A stretch of 64,000 nt of DNA from an uncultured Chitinophagales bacterium. Lineage in GTDB: Bacteria; Bacteroidota; Bacteroidia; Chitinophagales; JAHDHT01. Below are positions 25,993 through 35,462 of this stretch, in pieces (the first letter of the stretch is position 1; the number at the start of each line of letters is the position of its first letter). The position numbers and the translations under genes are program-made. The DNA is taken from positions 1 through 64,000 of the forward strand of contig CALHDG010000030.1 of the NCBI GenBank assembly GCA_938023075.1. Reading direction: 5' to 3'. Under the pieces are notes generated by a model. It was not told the DNA's origin. It made no database searches and saw only the letters and a list, made by a program, of their open reading frames with translations.

Positions 25993-26000
25993 TACTTTTG
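25993..26000 (+). promoter_or_regulatory. -7 element TACTTTTG of yidC
   Basis: It matches TAnnTTTG and lies 83 bp before the yidC ATG, giving a fairly long leader for this window. Confidence 0.5.
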
Positions 26001-26083
26001 CGGCACTTTTTTGCAATTTAATTGTTTATGCAAGTGTGTAACGGCATTATAACAGCCGATTTACTTTCATTTTAATATAATCA

Positions 26084-27979
26084 ATGGATAGAAATTCGTT
26101 AACGGGTTTTATACTAATATGTTTACTATCATTAGTGTATTTTTGGTATACAATGCCCACTGAAGAGCAAATTGAAGCGGCTCGCCAGAAGCAAGACAGT
26201 ATTGCTTTGCTTAAAAAGAATAATACGGCTCCTTCGGTAAGCTCCAATGATAATTCTAACGTCAATCAAAACGATGGTGTGGCTTCTACTAATGGTAATG
26301 TTGAAGGAACTAACAATGAAGTTGCTCAAAATAACTACGGCACTTTTTTTAAGGAAGCAAGTAGCGGAACGGTTCAACAACATGCCTTAGAAAACGATTT
26401 AATCAAAATTGATTTTAGCAATATAGGTGGACGAGTTGATAAAGTAGAACTGAAAAATTTTAAAACCTATGATAAAAAACCCCTCGTTTTATTAGATAGC
26501 GAATATGATGAGTTTGGCTATGAATTTTTTGTAAATAACTATCTGGTAAAAACCAATAATTTATTTTTTAAGGTAGATGAACAAACCGCCAATTCAATTA
26601 CCTACAAAGCCCATGCAGATGAGGAGAGTTACATCTTACAAAAATACACCTTACGAGATGGCGAATATATGATGGATTATGATGTGCAGTTTGTGGGTAT
26701 GGATAATATTATTCCATCAAACAACAGCTACATCAATTTAAAGTGGAAAGCCTTGTTACGTAAGCAAGAAAAATTGCGAGATGGTTATGGCGAAATGTAT
26801 ATGACTTCTGTTTTTTATAAAGACAGTGAAGACGAAGTGGAGTATTGCGATTGTAACAAAACTGATGATGAAACACTACAAAGTAATTTAAAATGGGTTG
26901 GTTTTAAGCAGCAATTTTTTAACCAAACCCTTATAGCTAAAGATAATTTTACCGGTGGTAAATTAGAGGTTGTAGTACCAGAAAATGAAGAGATTGTAGA
27001 TACCCTAAAATATGCACACGCTGACTTAACCATCCCCTACCGGCAAGAATCGCAATTAAATTTCCCAATGCAAATGTATTACGGACCCAACGACTTTTCA
27101 ATTTTGAAGAGTTACGATTTGGGCATGCAAGATATGATACCTCTAGGCGGTTCAATTTTCCGGTGGTTCAATCAGTGGATGATTATTCCGCTTTTCAATT
27201 TTTTGAATAAATATATTACGAGCTACGGAATTATTATTTTAATTCTTACCCTAATGATTAAAGCCTTATTGTTTCCGCTTACTTATAAAACCTATCAATC
27301 GGCGGCTAAAATGAATGTGCTGAAACCCGATATTGCTGCCATTAACGCCAAATACAAAGATAAAGATAAGCAGAAAGCCCAAATGGAAACGATGCAATTG
27401 TATCGAAAGGCAGGCGTAAATCCAGCAGGTGGATGTTTACCAACCATCTTACAAATGCCCATCCTCTTTGCGATGTACCGCTTTTTTCCGGCATCTATTG
27501 AGTTGCGGCAACAACCATTTTTATGGGCAGATGATTTGTCTACTTATGATTCCATTTTAGAGTTACCCTTCAATATTCCGCTGTATGGAGACCACGTTAG
27601 TTTGTTTACCATTTTAATGGCTTTGTCCAGCTTTTTATATATGCGTGTAAATAGCCAAATGACGCCTTCTACTAATGAAGCGATGGCAGCGCAAATGAAA
27701 ATTATGCAAAATTTTATGCCGATTATGTTTTTGGGTATCTTCAACAGTTTTGCAGCCGGTTTAACTTATTATTTTTTCTTATCTAACCTAATTACATATT
27801 TGCAGCAATTTGTCATTAAAAAATTCTTCATCAACGAAGATAAATTGAAAGCGCAAATTGCCAGCAACAAAACCAAGGTTCGTAAAAAATCGAAGTTTCA
27901 AAAACGCTTAGAAGATTTGCAAAAGCAAAGTGAACAAATGCAACGCGAACGACAGAAAGGAAAGAAACGGCGACGGTAA
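26084..27979 (+). CDS. yidC: Membrane protein insertase YidC
   Basis: The 631-residue inner-membrane insertase has the Gram-negative layout. An N-terminal membrane helix (MDRNSLTGFILICLLSLVYF) is followed by a Ser/Asn-rich linker, then a large periplasmic beta-sandwich domain (about 95-350). The conserved five-helix core begins at NKYITSYGIIILILTLMIKALLFPL (about 374-398) and includes KPDIAAINAKYKDKDKQK (the cytoplasmic coiled-coil loop), GGCLPTILQMPILFAMY and GLTYYFFLSNLITYLQQ. The C-terminal basic tail (RERQKGKKRRR) probably touches the ribosome. A promoter element lies at 25993. In many bacteria yidC lies next to rnpA/rpmH, but not here. Confidence 0.96.
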   Translation: MDRNSLTGFILICLLSLVYFWYTMPTEEQIEAARQKQDSIALLKKNNTAPSVSSNDNSNVNQNDGVASTNGNVEGTNNEVAQNNYGTFFKEASSGTVQQHALENDLIKIDFSNIGGRVDKVELKNFKTYDKKPLVLLDSEYDEFGYEFFVNNYLVKTNNLFFKVDEQTANSITYKAHADEESYILQKYTLRDGEYMMDYDVQFVGMDNIIPSNNSYINLKWKALLRKQEKLRDGYGEMYMTSVFYKDSEDEVEYCDCNKTDDETLQSNLKWVGFKQQFFNQTLIAKDNFTGGKLEVVVPENEEIVDTLKYAHADLTIPYRQESQLNFPMQMYYGPNDFSILKSYDLGMQDMIPLGGSIFRWFNQWMIIPLFNFLNKYITSYGIIILILTLMIKALLFPLTYKTYQSAAKMNVLKPDIAAINAKYKDKDKQKAQMETMQLYRKAGVNPAGGCLPTILQMPILFAMYRFFPASIELRQQPFLWADDLSTYDSILELPFNIPLYGDHVSLFTILMALSSFLYMRVNSQMTPSTNEAMAAQMKIMQNFMPIMFLGIFNSFAAGLTYYFFLSNLITYLQQFVIKKFFINEDKLKAQIASNKTKVRKKSKFQKRLEDLQKQSEQMQRERQKGKKRRR

Positions 27980-28203
27980 TACTAACTAAAACTCTTTTGC
28001 CTTAATTTTTTTTGAAGCGAAACTTGCTAACATTACAATAACATATGTCCCGCTTTCCGCTCAAATGCTATTGCTTTGCTGCATATGCTGCGCGGCAAAA
28101 TAGCATAACCGCTGCAATCGGGGCTAGTTTGCAAACTTCAGTGCTTCGTAGAAAGAAAAAAATGAGCGCTGTCTAAAACAGGAAAGTATCATAAATTATT
28201 CAA
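27980..28203 (-). repeat. Family 1 structured repeat, copy C
   Basis: The element is in reverse orientation, directly after the yidC stop. On the minus strand it reads TTTCTACGAAGCACTGAAG, TAGCCCCGATTGCAGCGG, a stem ATGCTATT/AATAGCAT, GAGCGGAAAGCGGGAC and finally TTCGCTTCAAAAAAAA (about 28019-28004). The stem carries a C-to-T and the matching G-to-A change relative to copies A and B, keeping the pairing. Confidence 0.8.
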
Positions 28204-28329
28204 CAATCAATATTCGTTAATCGATTTTCGTTATTCATTAATATAAACATCCAATAAATTTCGAATATCAAAAACCAAACACCCAATTTTGAATGACGAA
28301 TTTTTACATTTGAAAAACAACACTTGGAG

Positions 28330-28482
28330 GTAATCTACCAAAAGCGTTTTAGTACTGTTGGCTTGTAAATCGGAGCTAGCTTATAAACTTCGGTTCTTCG
28401 TTGATTAAAAAACAATAACAATCCAAAACAAGAAAATTTCAAACACTTTAATAAACTTGTCGAACAATCAGTACAGCTATAA
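28330..28482 (-). repeat. Degenerate family 1 copy
   Basis: AATCGGAGCTAGCTTATAAACTTCGGTTCTTCG (key part: CGGAGCTAG at about 28371 and CGGTTCTTCG at about 28391) matches the leader half of family 1. The right end reads AATAAACTTGTCGAAC at about 28450-28465, like the family's terminal repeat. The stem-loop half is unrecognisable. The rest of 28204-28501 holds no gene. Confidence 0.5.
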
Positions 28483-28501
28483 ATTTAATTTGTGCTCACT
28501 A

Positions 28502-30811
28502 CTAAAACGAAAATGAAACACCAATACTTGGTAGAATAGGCAATTGATCTACTCGTTCATTGGTAATTCTATCAAAGTAAAAAATGTTAGCTCTATCGTA
28601 AACATTAGTTACACTAAAAATAGCTTCGAGATTGGCATTTTCACCAATAGCAAAATTCTTTTTCAAACTGGCATCTAAACGATGATAATCTGGTAAACGA
28701 CCTGTATTAATGTTTTCATCAAACAGAATACCAAGGTTGCCATTTTGAGTTAAGACATCAGAAAAAATACCATCATTTAAAGTCAATATTTCGTAAAACC
28801 CCTGTGTTTTGGTAAAGGGGAAACCGGTTCCTAAATTCCATCGAAGGCTTACTTCCCAATCCATATTGTTACCCATTTTGTACGATCCGGTAAAGTTCAT
28901 ATTATGTCGCCGGTCGTAATGTGGGTTATAACGAACCGGGTTTTCAGGGCTTGGGGTTCTACCATCAAATCGATCGGTATAAGCCAACGAGTAAACGCCC
29001 CAAACAAACCATCGTTTATATTCATATTTAGCCAAAAAATCGATGCCATAAGCATCCCCTTCCTCTAAAATATAATCAGAATCAGCAGGAAATTGTTTCT
29101 CTCTGTTTAAGTTAATCAATTGATTAAATTTTTTGTAATAACCTTCTACATTTAAACTAATATTTTTAGCTAAATCAAATTCAAAACCAGTTACCAAATG
29201 AGTGGCTTGTTGTATATTATCACTTGCTTCATTGCCATTAGGCAAGGTTAATCGATCATCGGGACCAGAAATAAAACCAGTAAATAAATTCACCACATCT
29301 CTGTCTGATTTTGTGCTGATGAAGTTTTGTGTATAAATACCGGCAGCTGCTTTAAACCGTATTCTATCGCTAATGTTATATTTTAAACCAATACGAGGTT
29401 CAGGCTGCACCGCACCCAATGAAGGATATAAACTTAACCGGATGCTGGGTTCCAATACTAACTTAGTGCCAAAAATGGCACGGTATTTAAAATAGGCAGA
29501 CATTTCGGTGGTATAATTCGTTTGCTCAAACTTTTCATTAAACAAATTGAAAAATTTAAAATTTGTGCTAAAGCCACCAACGGTTATTCCATATTTAATT
29601 TGCTGACTGTTTTGCAAAAAATACGTAAAGTTCAACTTGGCTTCAAAGCCACCAATATCGCTAAAGCGTTCACCGCTTTTTTCTTCTCCTTCGGTCAGTT
29701 CTAATTTGTAATCAGAAAAAGCAAACGTTCCATCCATAATGGTTTTAGACTGACTTGGAACAATTACAAAACTACCACCTAAACCAAATGCATTCCATCC
29801 AAAATCAGAAATACCGGCAAAGCGAACATCATCGGTATAATTATAGCCGAATAAATTGAGCTTGCTACCGTTGTTGGTATTTAATGATATTTTACCGTAA
29901 ATATCTCTGAAACGATAAGGTAAACCATCTTCATCAATGTAGTTATATAAAATTTTAGAAGATTCATTTAAATAAGAATATTTAGAAGTGAGCAGATAAG
30001 AGATGCTGCTTCCACTGTTTTCTTCCTCTAATTTTTTTATGGGACCTTCTAAGGTAAGCTTTGCCAAAAAGGGGCTGGCACTCACTTTGCCGGCTAGCCG
30101 TTTTTTGTTACCGTCTTTGGTGGCAATATCAATTACTGCCGAAATTCTGCCACCATATTCAGCATCAAAACCTCCCGTCATTACTTCAACATTTCTAATT
30201 AAATCAGTTTCAAATACCGAAAAGAAACCAATGGAATGAAAGGGATTATAAACCGTGATGCCATCTAACATTACCTTGGTTTGTATAGCCGAGCCACCCC
30301 TAATATACAACTGACCGCCTTGGTCGCCGGTAAATATTACTCCTGGCACAATTTGCAAATATTGAACTACATCAGCCTCCCCTCCAACACTTGGTATGCT
30401 TTCTATTTGCTTGGGTGTAATTTTTATAACGGAGGTTTTTACTTCGGTTTTAGCTTCTTCTTTCTCCGCTGAAATTTCAACTACCCCTAAAGTTCTCGCT
30501 GCCGGACTTAAATATAATTGTTCGTTTAAAATTTTATTGGGTTGTATGGTAATTGCTAACCGGGCAGTATCATAACCTAAGTAGGTGCTGATTAAGGTAT
30601 AATCTCCCGCTTGAACTTTGTTGATAGAGAAAAAACCGTTGACATCGGTTGATGCCCCAGTAGTGGTGCCTTCTAAATACACACTCCCATAAATAATAGG
30701 TTCGCCATCTGATTTATCGTAAACAAAACCCCGAACATCGCCGGTTTGTGCCATTGTTAATTGAAGACAAAAAAATAGGATGCTAATGGTAAAAATTGTT
30801 TGAAGTCTCAT
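28502..30811 (-). CDS. TonB-dependent outer-membrane receptor
   Basis: The 769-residue protein has a signal peptide (about 1-21, ending TMAQ) and a carboxypeptidase-regulatory-like beta-sandwich (GDVRGFVYDKSDGEPIIYGS, about 24-100). A plug domain follows, with IPSVGGEADVVQYLQIVPGV and GGSAIQTKVMLDGITVYNP (about 138-190), then a 22-stranded barrel ending in an aromatic residue (SIGVSFSF). There is no SusD partner, so it is more likely a siderophore, metal-complex or small-molecule receptor than a polysaccharide-utilisation SusC. The absence of a neighbouring synthesis or transport gene leaves the ligand open. A TATATTCG promoter-like element is about 55 bp upstream. Confidence 0.92.
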   Translation of the reverse strand: MRLQTIFTISILFFCLQLTMAQTGDVRGFVYDKSDGEPIIYGSVYLEGTTTGASTDVNGFFSINKVQAGDYTLISTYLGYDTARLAITIQPNKILNEQLYLSPAARTLGVVEISAEKEEAKTEVKTSVIKITPKQIESIPSVGGEADVVQYLQIVPGVIFTGDQGGQLYIRGGSAIQTKVMLDGITVYNPFHSIGFFSVFETDLIRNVEVMTGGFDAEYGGRISAVIDIATKDGNKKRLAGKVSASPFLAKLTLEGPIKKLEEENSGSSISYLLTSKYSYLNESSKILYNYIDEDGLPYRFRDIYGKISLNTNNGSKLNLFGYNYTDDVRFAGISDFGWNAFGLGGSFVIVPSQSKTIMDGTFAFSDYKLELTEGEEKSGERFSDIGGFEAKLNFTYFLQNSQQIKYGITVGGFSTNFKFFNLFNEKFEQTNYTTEMSAYFKYRAIFGTKLVLEPSIRLSLYPSLGAVQPEPRIGLKYNISDRIRFKAAAGIYTQNFISTKSDRDVVNLFTGFISGPDDRLTLPNGNEASDNIQQATHLVTGFEFDLAKNISLNVEGYYKKFNQLINLNREKQFPADSDYILEEGDAYGIDFLAKYEYKRWFVWGVYSLAYTDRFDGRTPSPENPVRYNPHYDRRHNMNFTGSYKMGNNMDWEVSLRWNLGTGFPFTKTQGFYEILTLNDGIFSDVLTQNGNLGILFDENINTGRLPDYHRLDASLKKNFAIGENANLEAIFSVTNVYDRANIFYFDRITNERVDQLPILPSIGVSFSF

Positions 30812-30946
30812 GCTTTAGTTAATAATTAACGACTATGTTTTTATTCTTAATTGCTGTGTGCGAATATACGTTTTTTTTGAAGCGAAAGAAATTTGTATTT
30901 TGGAATGTGCTGAACCCTTTTATTATTAATAATTTACCAAAATCGA

Positions 30947-31667
30947 TTAGCTTAACTCTTTAATATAATACTCAATAATCCATTGAAAAATACCTAATAC
31001 ATTTTCAATTTCACTTAGAAAATAAACTTTTGTATTTATTTTTAAGAAGTTTTCTTCTAAAACCATAAATAGCCATTCATTGCCTGTGGTCACGCAACCG
31101 TATACTTTATCTAAATGAACATCTTTTTTTTCATTGTACACTTTTGCTCCAATTAATTGAGCAGCACATTGTGGCACACCTAACTCAACATCATTTTTTT
31201 TTGCCTCAACAATTTGTATAATCGGAAAGTTGATATCAAAAGTACCAATGTCTTTTGCAAGAATGAAATCACATTCACCTTTAAGTCCCTTTTCTTCATC
31301 TGCAATTAGTACATCACCGGAATAGATCGTGAAAAATTTATCATTTCTTTTTCTAAGTTCTTTTAAGATGGGTACCACAATCCATTCAGATTTAGCTTTT
31401 TCACTTCGTATAGGCAGTTCTTCCACTTCCTTAAGTTCATTTGAAAAATTTATCATTTCTTTTTCTGAGTTCTTTTAAGATGGGTACCACAATCCATTCA
31501 GATTTAGCTTTTTCACTTCGTATAGGCAGTTCTTCCACTTCCTTAAGTTCATTGACTAAGTTGTTGCTTGGCAGGACAGGTTTAAATTCCGTTAATATAC
31601 TTGTCCTTCTATTGTCTACATTCAGTTTTTCTCCTATTATATCTAAAGTAAAATCACTGTAAGCCAT
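30947..31667 (-). pseudogene. PD-(D/E)XK-like nuclease protein broken by a 112-bp tandem duplication
   Basis: Reading from ATG 31667, the frame gives MAYSDFTLDIIGEKLNVDNR through ELPIRSEKAKSEWIVVPIL to RNDKFF, then stops at 31437. After one copy of the duplicated block the same protein continues: FTIYSGDVLIADEEKGLKGE, CDFILAK, FPIIQIVEAKKNDVELG and YGCVTTGNEWLF to the stop at 30947. Removing either copy restores one frame of about 203 codons. The Asp in ECDF and the Glu-x-Lys in VEAKK fit a PD-(D/E)XK-type fold. Similar unnamed proteins in cyanobacteria and Bacteroidota share the KxRSExIxxPIL and IVEAK motifs. It is the last gene of the defence operon, 36 bp after ptuB. Function unknown; a nuclease role is inferred. 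Confidence 0.8.
31331..31553. repeat. 112-bp near-perfect tandem duplication
   Basis: Positions 31331-31441 recur at 31443-31553 with a single mismatch (A31355 versus G31467) and one spacer base. The unit of 112 bp is not a multiple of three, so it shifts the reading frame of the gene it lies in. Near-identity indicates a recent event. Confidence 0.95.
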
Positions 31668-31703
31668 AGTTGATTGAATTATTGAATTTTGGTATAAAAA
31701 TGG

Positions 31704-32609
31704 TTAATTCAAATTCTTCTTTCTTCGGCGCAAATAAAATATTTTAACCATACACATCGGTTCATATTTCCCTTCCTGATTAGGCACATCAAAGAATTGC
31801 GTTTTAGAATCTATAAATTGCTTTTTTTGTTCACTTAAAAAGTGTGGTTTGTTAAACTTGTATGATACTTCACTTTCAATATCCTTCCACTTTGCAGCTC
31901 TTTGATTTTTAAGCTTGGTTGTATTAAGATTTAAAGTAAATTCTATATCGTATTGGATAGCAATATTTAACTCCTCTTCGGTTAAATATTCGGCTTTTAA
32001 AAAATATCCTATTTCCCCATTCTTGTATTGCATTGGGGTTGCTTTACTATTTTTAATTTTGTCATACTCAGATTTTAACGTTGCTTTATCATCATAATCA
32101 AAACAATAGATTTGACCGTTGTTAGTATATTTTAATTTGTTGATGTGATTTCTCTCTCTTGGGTCTAAAGTAATAAAGGATTCACCTTTTGCAGTATCGC
32201 AATAATGATTTTCCTGATTATTATCCCCCAAACTGTTACTCTCACCACCCATACAACAGATAAACATATTCTGGTAGTCAGTATCTAATTGATTATTATC
32301 TGAAAATTTTGAAGATTGAGGATGCCAATGTTCTACTTTGGTTTTGCAGTATTTCTTACTTTTCACTTTTTTGAATTCTGGAATTCTATCGTTGCAGTAA
32401 GCACATAAATACCCTTGTTCCTTTAAAAGCTGGGTTTGAAACTCACCAATTTCTGGATTTAGTTTTGTTCCTTCACATCTACAATATTTTTCTCCACTAT
32501 TATCTATCAATTTTCTCAATTCTTCATAATTAACATTGATTTCACTTTGCATACGAAATTCTAAAAGAAAATTTGGTTGGTTATCATTCATTTTATCAAT
32601 GTGCCTCAT
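31704..32609 (-). CDS. ptuB: Septu PtuB-like HNH nuclease
   Basis: The 301-residue protein carries the HNH core typical of PtuB (TIGR02646-like): LLKEQGYLCAYCNDRI with Cys69 and Cys72, then KVEHWHPQSS with His94 and His96, then DYQNMFICCMGG with Asn114 and further cysteines, and YCDTAKG near 137. The two CxxC-type pairs should bind zinc, and the His/Asn residues should form the nuclease centre. In Septu defence, PtuA ATPase controls PtuB, which degrades DNA during phage infection. The ATG overlaps the PtuA stop by 4 bp, so they are co-translated. The Septu assignment rests on the ATPase-HNH pair and motif match. Confidence 0.85.
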   Translation of the reverse strand: MRHIDKMNDNQPNFLLEFRMQSEINVNYEELRKLIDNSGEKYCRCEGTKLNPEIGEFQTQLLKEQGYLCAYCNDRIPEFKKVKSKKYCKTKVEHWHPQSSKFSDNNQLDTDYQNMFICCMGGESNSLGDNNQENHYCDTAKGESFITLDPRERNHINKLKYTNNGQIYCFDYDDKATLKSEYDKIKNSKATPMQYKNGEIGYFLKAEYLTEEELNIAIQYDIEFTLNLNTTKLKNQRAAKWKDIESEVSYKFNKPHFLSEQKKQFIDSKTQFFDVPNQEGKYEPMCMVKIFYLRRRKKNLN

Positions 32610-34078
32610 AATCCCTTGGTATTGTTAAGTTCAGATTTTTTATAATCTAATTCTGATTTTGCCCTTTGTAATAATAAATCTTCTTCACCTTCACCAATTT
32701 CCTCAAGTAAATTTTCGTAAAACTTATTTGACCTAGCTAAGCTATCTTCTGAATCTATTTCACCTATCAATCTAAATAATCTATCTATTTTTTCTTCAAT
32801 TACTTTTGGTCTTAATTCAATATTGCCTTCACCCATTTCAATTAGAATTTCATTTATCGTTCGACCATAATATCTTGCAGTATTTTGAACCTGACCATTC
32901 TTAAAAAAATGTACTTCTTCGCCTTCATAATGGGAAAGTAAAAATGGGGAATGCGTTGAAATGATATAGTGTGATGAATTGCTGACCTGAAGTTGTTGAA
33001 TAAATTTCCCTTGCCATGATGGATGAAGAAATACATCAGGTTCATCCATTAAAACCAATAAATCTTCATTTGCAAACAACTCGAAAAAAGCATTGGTGAT
33101 AAGCAGTTGTTGTTGTCCATCACTTAAATCTCCGATTTCAATATCAACTCCATTATCAATTGATGTAACCAGAATCTTTATATGATTTAACATATTGGTA
33201 GATTGTAACATATCCAAAAGATAGAATAATACCTTTTCTTCAACGTACTCTTCTCGCAAGGCATACCAATCTTCTAAATTAAAAATAATACGAATATTTT
33301 TTTCCACTATAGTTGCATTGCCGTTTTTTTTCAGTAGTTCTAAAAGTCGGAGTAGTTGACCTGTCAATCCCCAAAAATTTTCAGGATTTCCAGTTTTTAT
33401 AAACGAAGGACGGCTAATATGTAATTCCAAAAAGCCTTTTTCCTTCTTCTTTACACCAAGAGAATTTTCTAGAAAATCATTTGCTTGAGTACTGAATTGT
33501 AGTGATAAATAGGCAGCTGATAAAATTTTAAGATGTTTACGAACATCAAAGTAAATTAGCTCTCTATTGGTTATTCGAGACTTTTTGTCAAAATCTAATT
33601 GCTTTTTTGAATTGGGTTTAAATTCATTAGTATAAAGTTTTTCATGAACGTTTCCAATATTTTCTAATCTTCTTGAAAATCCTGAATAATAAATCATTAG
33701 ATTGGGTAAGATGAAATATATATCTCCAAAAATTTCTTCAATTTGAGTTTTGGAATGATTTTCACCATTTATGGATATGTTGAATGGATGATTTGATGCT
33801 TGATTTTCTGTTATGACGATTTCCAATTTTTCTTCTTCACTTAAATTACTTTTTGAACTTGCATTGATAGGGGTATTAATTTCGTATTTTAGTTTAAAAT
33901 TGAAATTAGAAACAGCTACCCATCTGTGCAAAGCACTAAAAATATGGGTAATTATCTCGTAAAATGTTGTCTTACCTGCACCGTTTTTGCCAATAATGAT
34001 AGATAAGTTATCTGTGAAATCTACTGAAAAATCTTTTAAAATCTTGTACTGCTTAACTTGTAAGTCTAATAGTTTCAT
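32606..34078 (-). CDS. ptuA: Septu PtuA-like ATPase
   Basis: The 490-residue protein begins MKLLDLQVKQYKILKDFSVD with Walker A GKNGAGKTT (residues 30-38). It has an ABC-type signature (DLSDGQQQLL, about 335-344) and Walker B LLVLMDEPDVFLHPSW, followed by the switch histidine in YIISTHSPFLLSH. This is the SMC/OLD-like ATPase type found in PtuA. I take the ATG at 34078, where the conserved domain begins; a more distal ATG at 34111 would add a lysine-rich 11-residue leader. It overlaps the hsdS end by 26 bp and the ptuB start by 4 bp. OLD-family ATPases are the main alternative, but no TOPRIM domain is present. Confidence 0.85.
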   Translation of the reverse strand: MKLLDLQVKQYKILKDFSVDFTDNLSIIIGKNGAGKTTFYEIITHIFSALHRWVAVSNFNFKLKYEINTPINASSKSNLSEEEKLEIVITENQASNHPFNISINGENHSKTQIEEIFGDIYFILPNLMIYYSGFSRRLENIGNVHEKLYTNEFKPNSKKQLDFDKKSRITNRELIYFDVRKHLKILSAAYLSLQFSTQANDFLENSLGVKKKEKGFLELHISRPSFIKTGNPENFWGLTGQLLRLLELLKKNGNATIVEKNIRIIFNLEDWYALREEYVEEKVLFYLLDMLQSTNMLNHIKILVTSIDNGVDIEIGDLSDGQQQLLITNAFFELFANEDLLVLMDEPDVFLHPSWQGKFIQQLQVSNSSHYIISTHSPFLLSHYEGEEVHFFKNGQVQNTARYYGRTINEILIEMGEGNIELRPKVIEEKIDRLFRLIGEIDSEDSLARSNKFYENLLEEIGEGEEDLLLQRAKSELDYKKSELNNTKGL

Positions 34079-35462
34079 TTTTTTCTTTTGTTTTAAAAAT
34101 AGCTTTTTCAAAATTTACTTGAGCACTGATAATTAGTTTAGTCGATTTATTTTTTAGCTTATTGATTTCATTATTACTTTTCCGAAATCTACAAACCAAA
34201 TCATATTGAACTTCCATAGGAGGAATCGGAAAAGATATTTTTAATAGATTTTGTATCCCAAGTTCAGTTTGCTTAGTAGACTTGGCAGATTTTAAATTTG
34301 CTATTTGGCTTTGCCCAAAGTAACTGTTAAACAGATATGTAAAATATTCAGGATTAATTTTGTCAGTATTTAACCTTAAAAGTAAAATATGGCTATCATA
34401 TAGCCAACCACTGTATACTGATTTAATGTAAGTAGCTCTACCTATGGTGCCTTCGCCGGTAGAATTAACAATAACATCTCCAACTTTTGTAAGATATTTT
34501 TTATTTATATTATTATACCAATTATCATTAACTTTCTTAGCAAATCTGAAATCAATTTTATTCCAACGATTACATTTTTGATTAAGAATAAATTTTGTGC
34601 CTTCAGAATCATACTTGGGACTTTTACCCCTAAATGTCTCAATATATAAATGCGGGTTATTTTCAAAGTTCATTATATCAAATTTATAAGAAATATAGCT
34701 TATTGAATTGGTTAAATTATCAACCCCCCAATTGTAAATTGAATTAAAATCAATTAATTGAAATATTTTTTTTTCAAAACTATTTACATCTCTTTTTATT
34801 CCTAATAGGGATTTCGTATAATTTTTAATATCTACTTTTATTTGTTCTACTTCTTTGTATATTTTTTCTACCAAGTTTAATTTTCTTAAATATGACTTAA
34901 CCAATACTTTCTGTTCTTCCAGAGGAGGAAGCGGAATTTTAAAATTCAGAAAAGTCAGTAGATTTATTCTTTGCCTGCCTGTTGTTCCAGAACTAGCTAA
35001 TTGACATAGTTCTCTGAAACTACTTAAGTTAGTTAGCAGTGTAAAAAAATAGGGAAGTATTTTATCTAAATTAATATCAAATGCTAAAAAATCTTGCGTA
35101 ACTACTGCTCCTTCTAAATCCGTAGGGATGATTCCGAAAGCTCCATTTCTTGCATCAATTTTAGACATAATGAACTGCCCAGATCTAACATAATATTGTG
35201 TTTTTGTTCCTATATCTTTACCTAAAACTTCATCCCTTTGGATAACTCCTTTATTGTATAACCTTATAGTTACTCTCTTATATAAAACATCACTTTTTAT
35301 TTGCGTTTTTTCTTTAACTCTTTGAATTAAGTTTCCTATACTTTCTAACGGAATACCTTTTTGAAAAATGAAATCACTTTGCTGTATGGATCCTACGCTC
35401 CAATTCAACATTGTATGGAAAGGAAAAATATTAATACGTTCATATGTAATTTTACTAACCAT
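34053..35462 (-). CDS. hsdS: Type I-like restriction specificity subunit
   Basis: The 469-residue protein has two target-recognition domains, each followed by a long helix. The first half ends IPLPPLEEQKVLVKSYLRKL (about 180-200) and the second ISFPIPPMEVQYDLVCRF (about 415-435), the usual conserved-helix starts of HsdS. Such subunits read a bipartite DNA sequence. I prefer the ATG at 35462: it lies in the ATGGTTAG overlap with the end of the methylase gene and gives the usual N-terminus, whereas the ORF could extend to 35489. Two domains imply an asymmetric target. It overlaps the PtuA gene downstream. Confidence 0.88.
   Translation of the reverse strand: MVSKITYERINIFPFHTMLNWSVGSIQQSDFIFQKGIPLESIGNLIQRVKEKTQIKSDVLYKRVTIRLYNKGVIQRDEVLGKDIGTKTQYYVRSGQFIMSKIDARNGAFGIIPTDLEGAVVTQDFLAFDINLDKILPYFFTLLTNLSSFRELCQLASSGTTGRQRINLLTFLNFKIPLPPLEEQKVLVKSYLRKLNLVEKIYKEVEQIKVDIKNYTKSLLGIKRDVNSFEKKIFQLIDFNSIYNWGVDNLTNSISYISYKFDIMNFENNPHLYIETFRGKSPKYDSEGTKFILNQKCNRWNKIDFRFAKKVNDNWYNNINKKYLTKVGDVIVNSTGEGTIGRATYIKSVYSGWLYDSHILLLRLNTDKINPEYFTYLFNSYFGQSQIANLKSAKSTKQTELGIQNLLKISFPIPPMEVQYDLVCRFRKSNNEINKLKNKSTKLIISAQVNFEKAIFKTKEKNETIRLTS

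Noticed and set aside
28502-30811. SusC/SusD polysaccharide-utilisation locus
   Set aside because: No SusD-like lipoprotein, glycosidase or regulator is next to the TonB-dependent receptor, and the receptor is shorter than typical SusC proteins.
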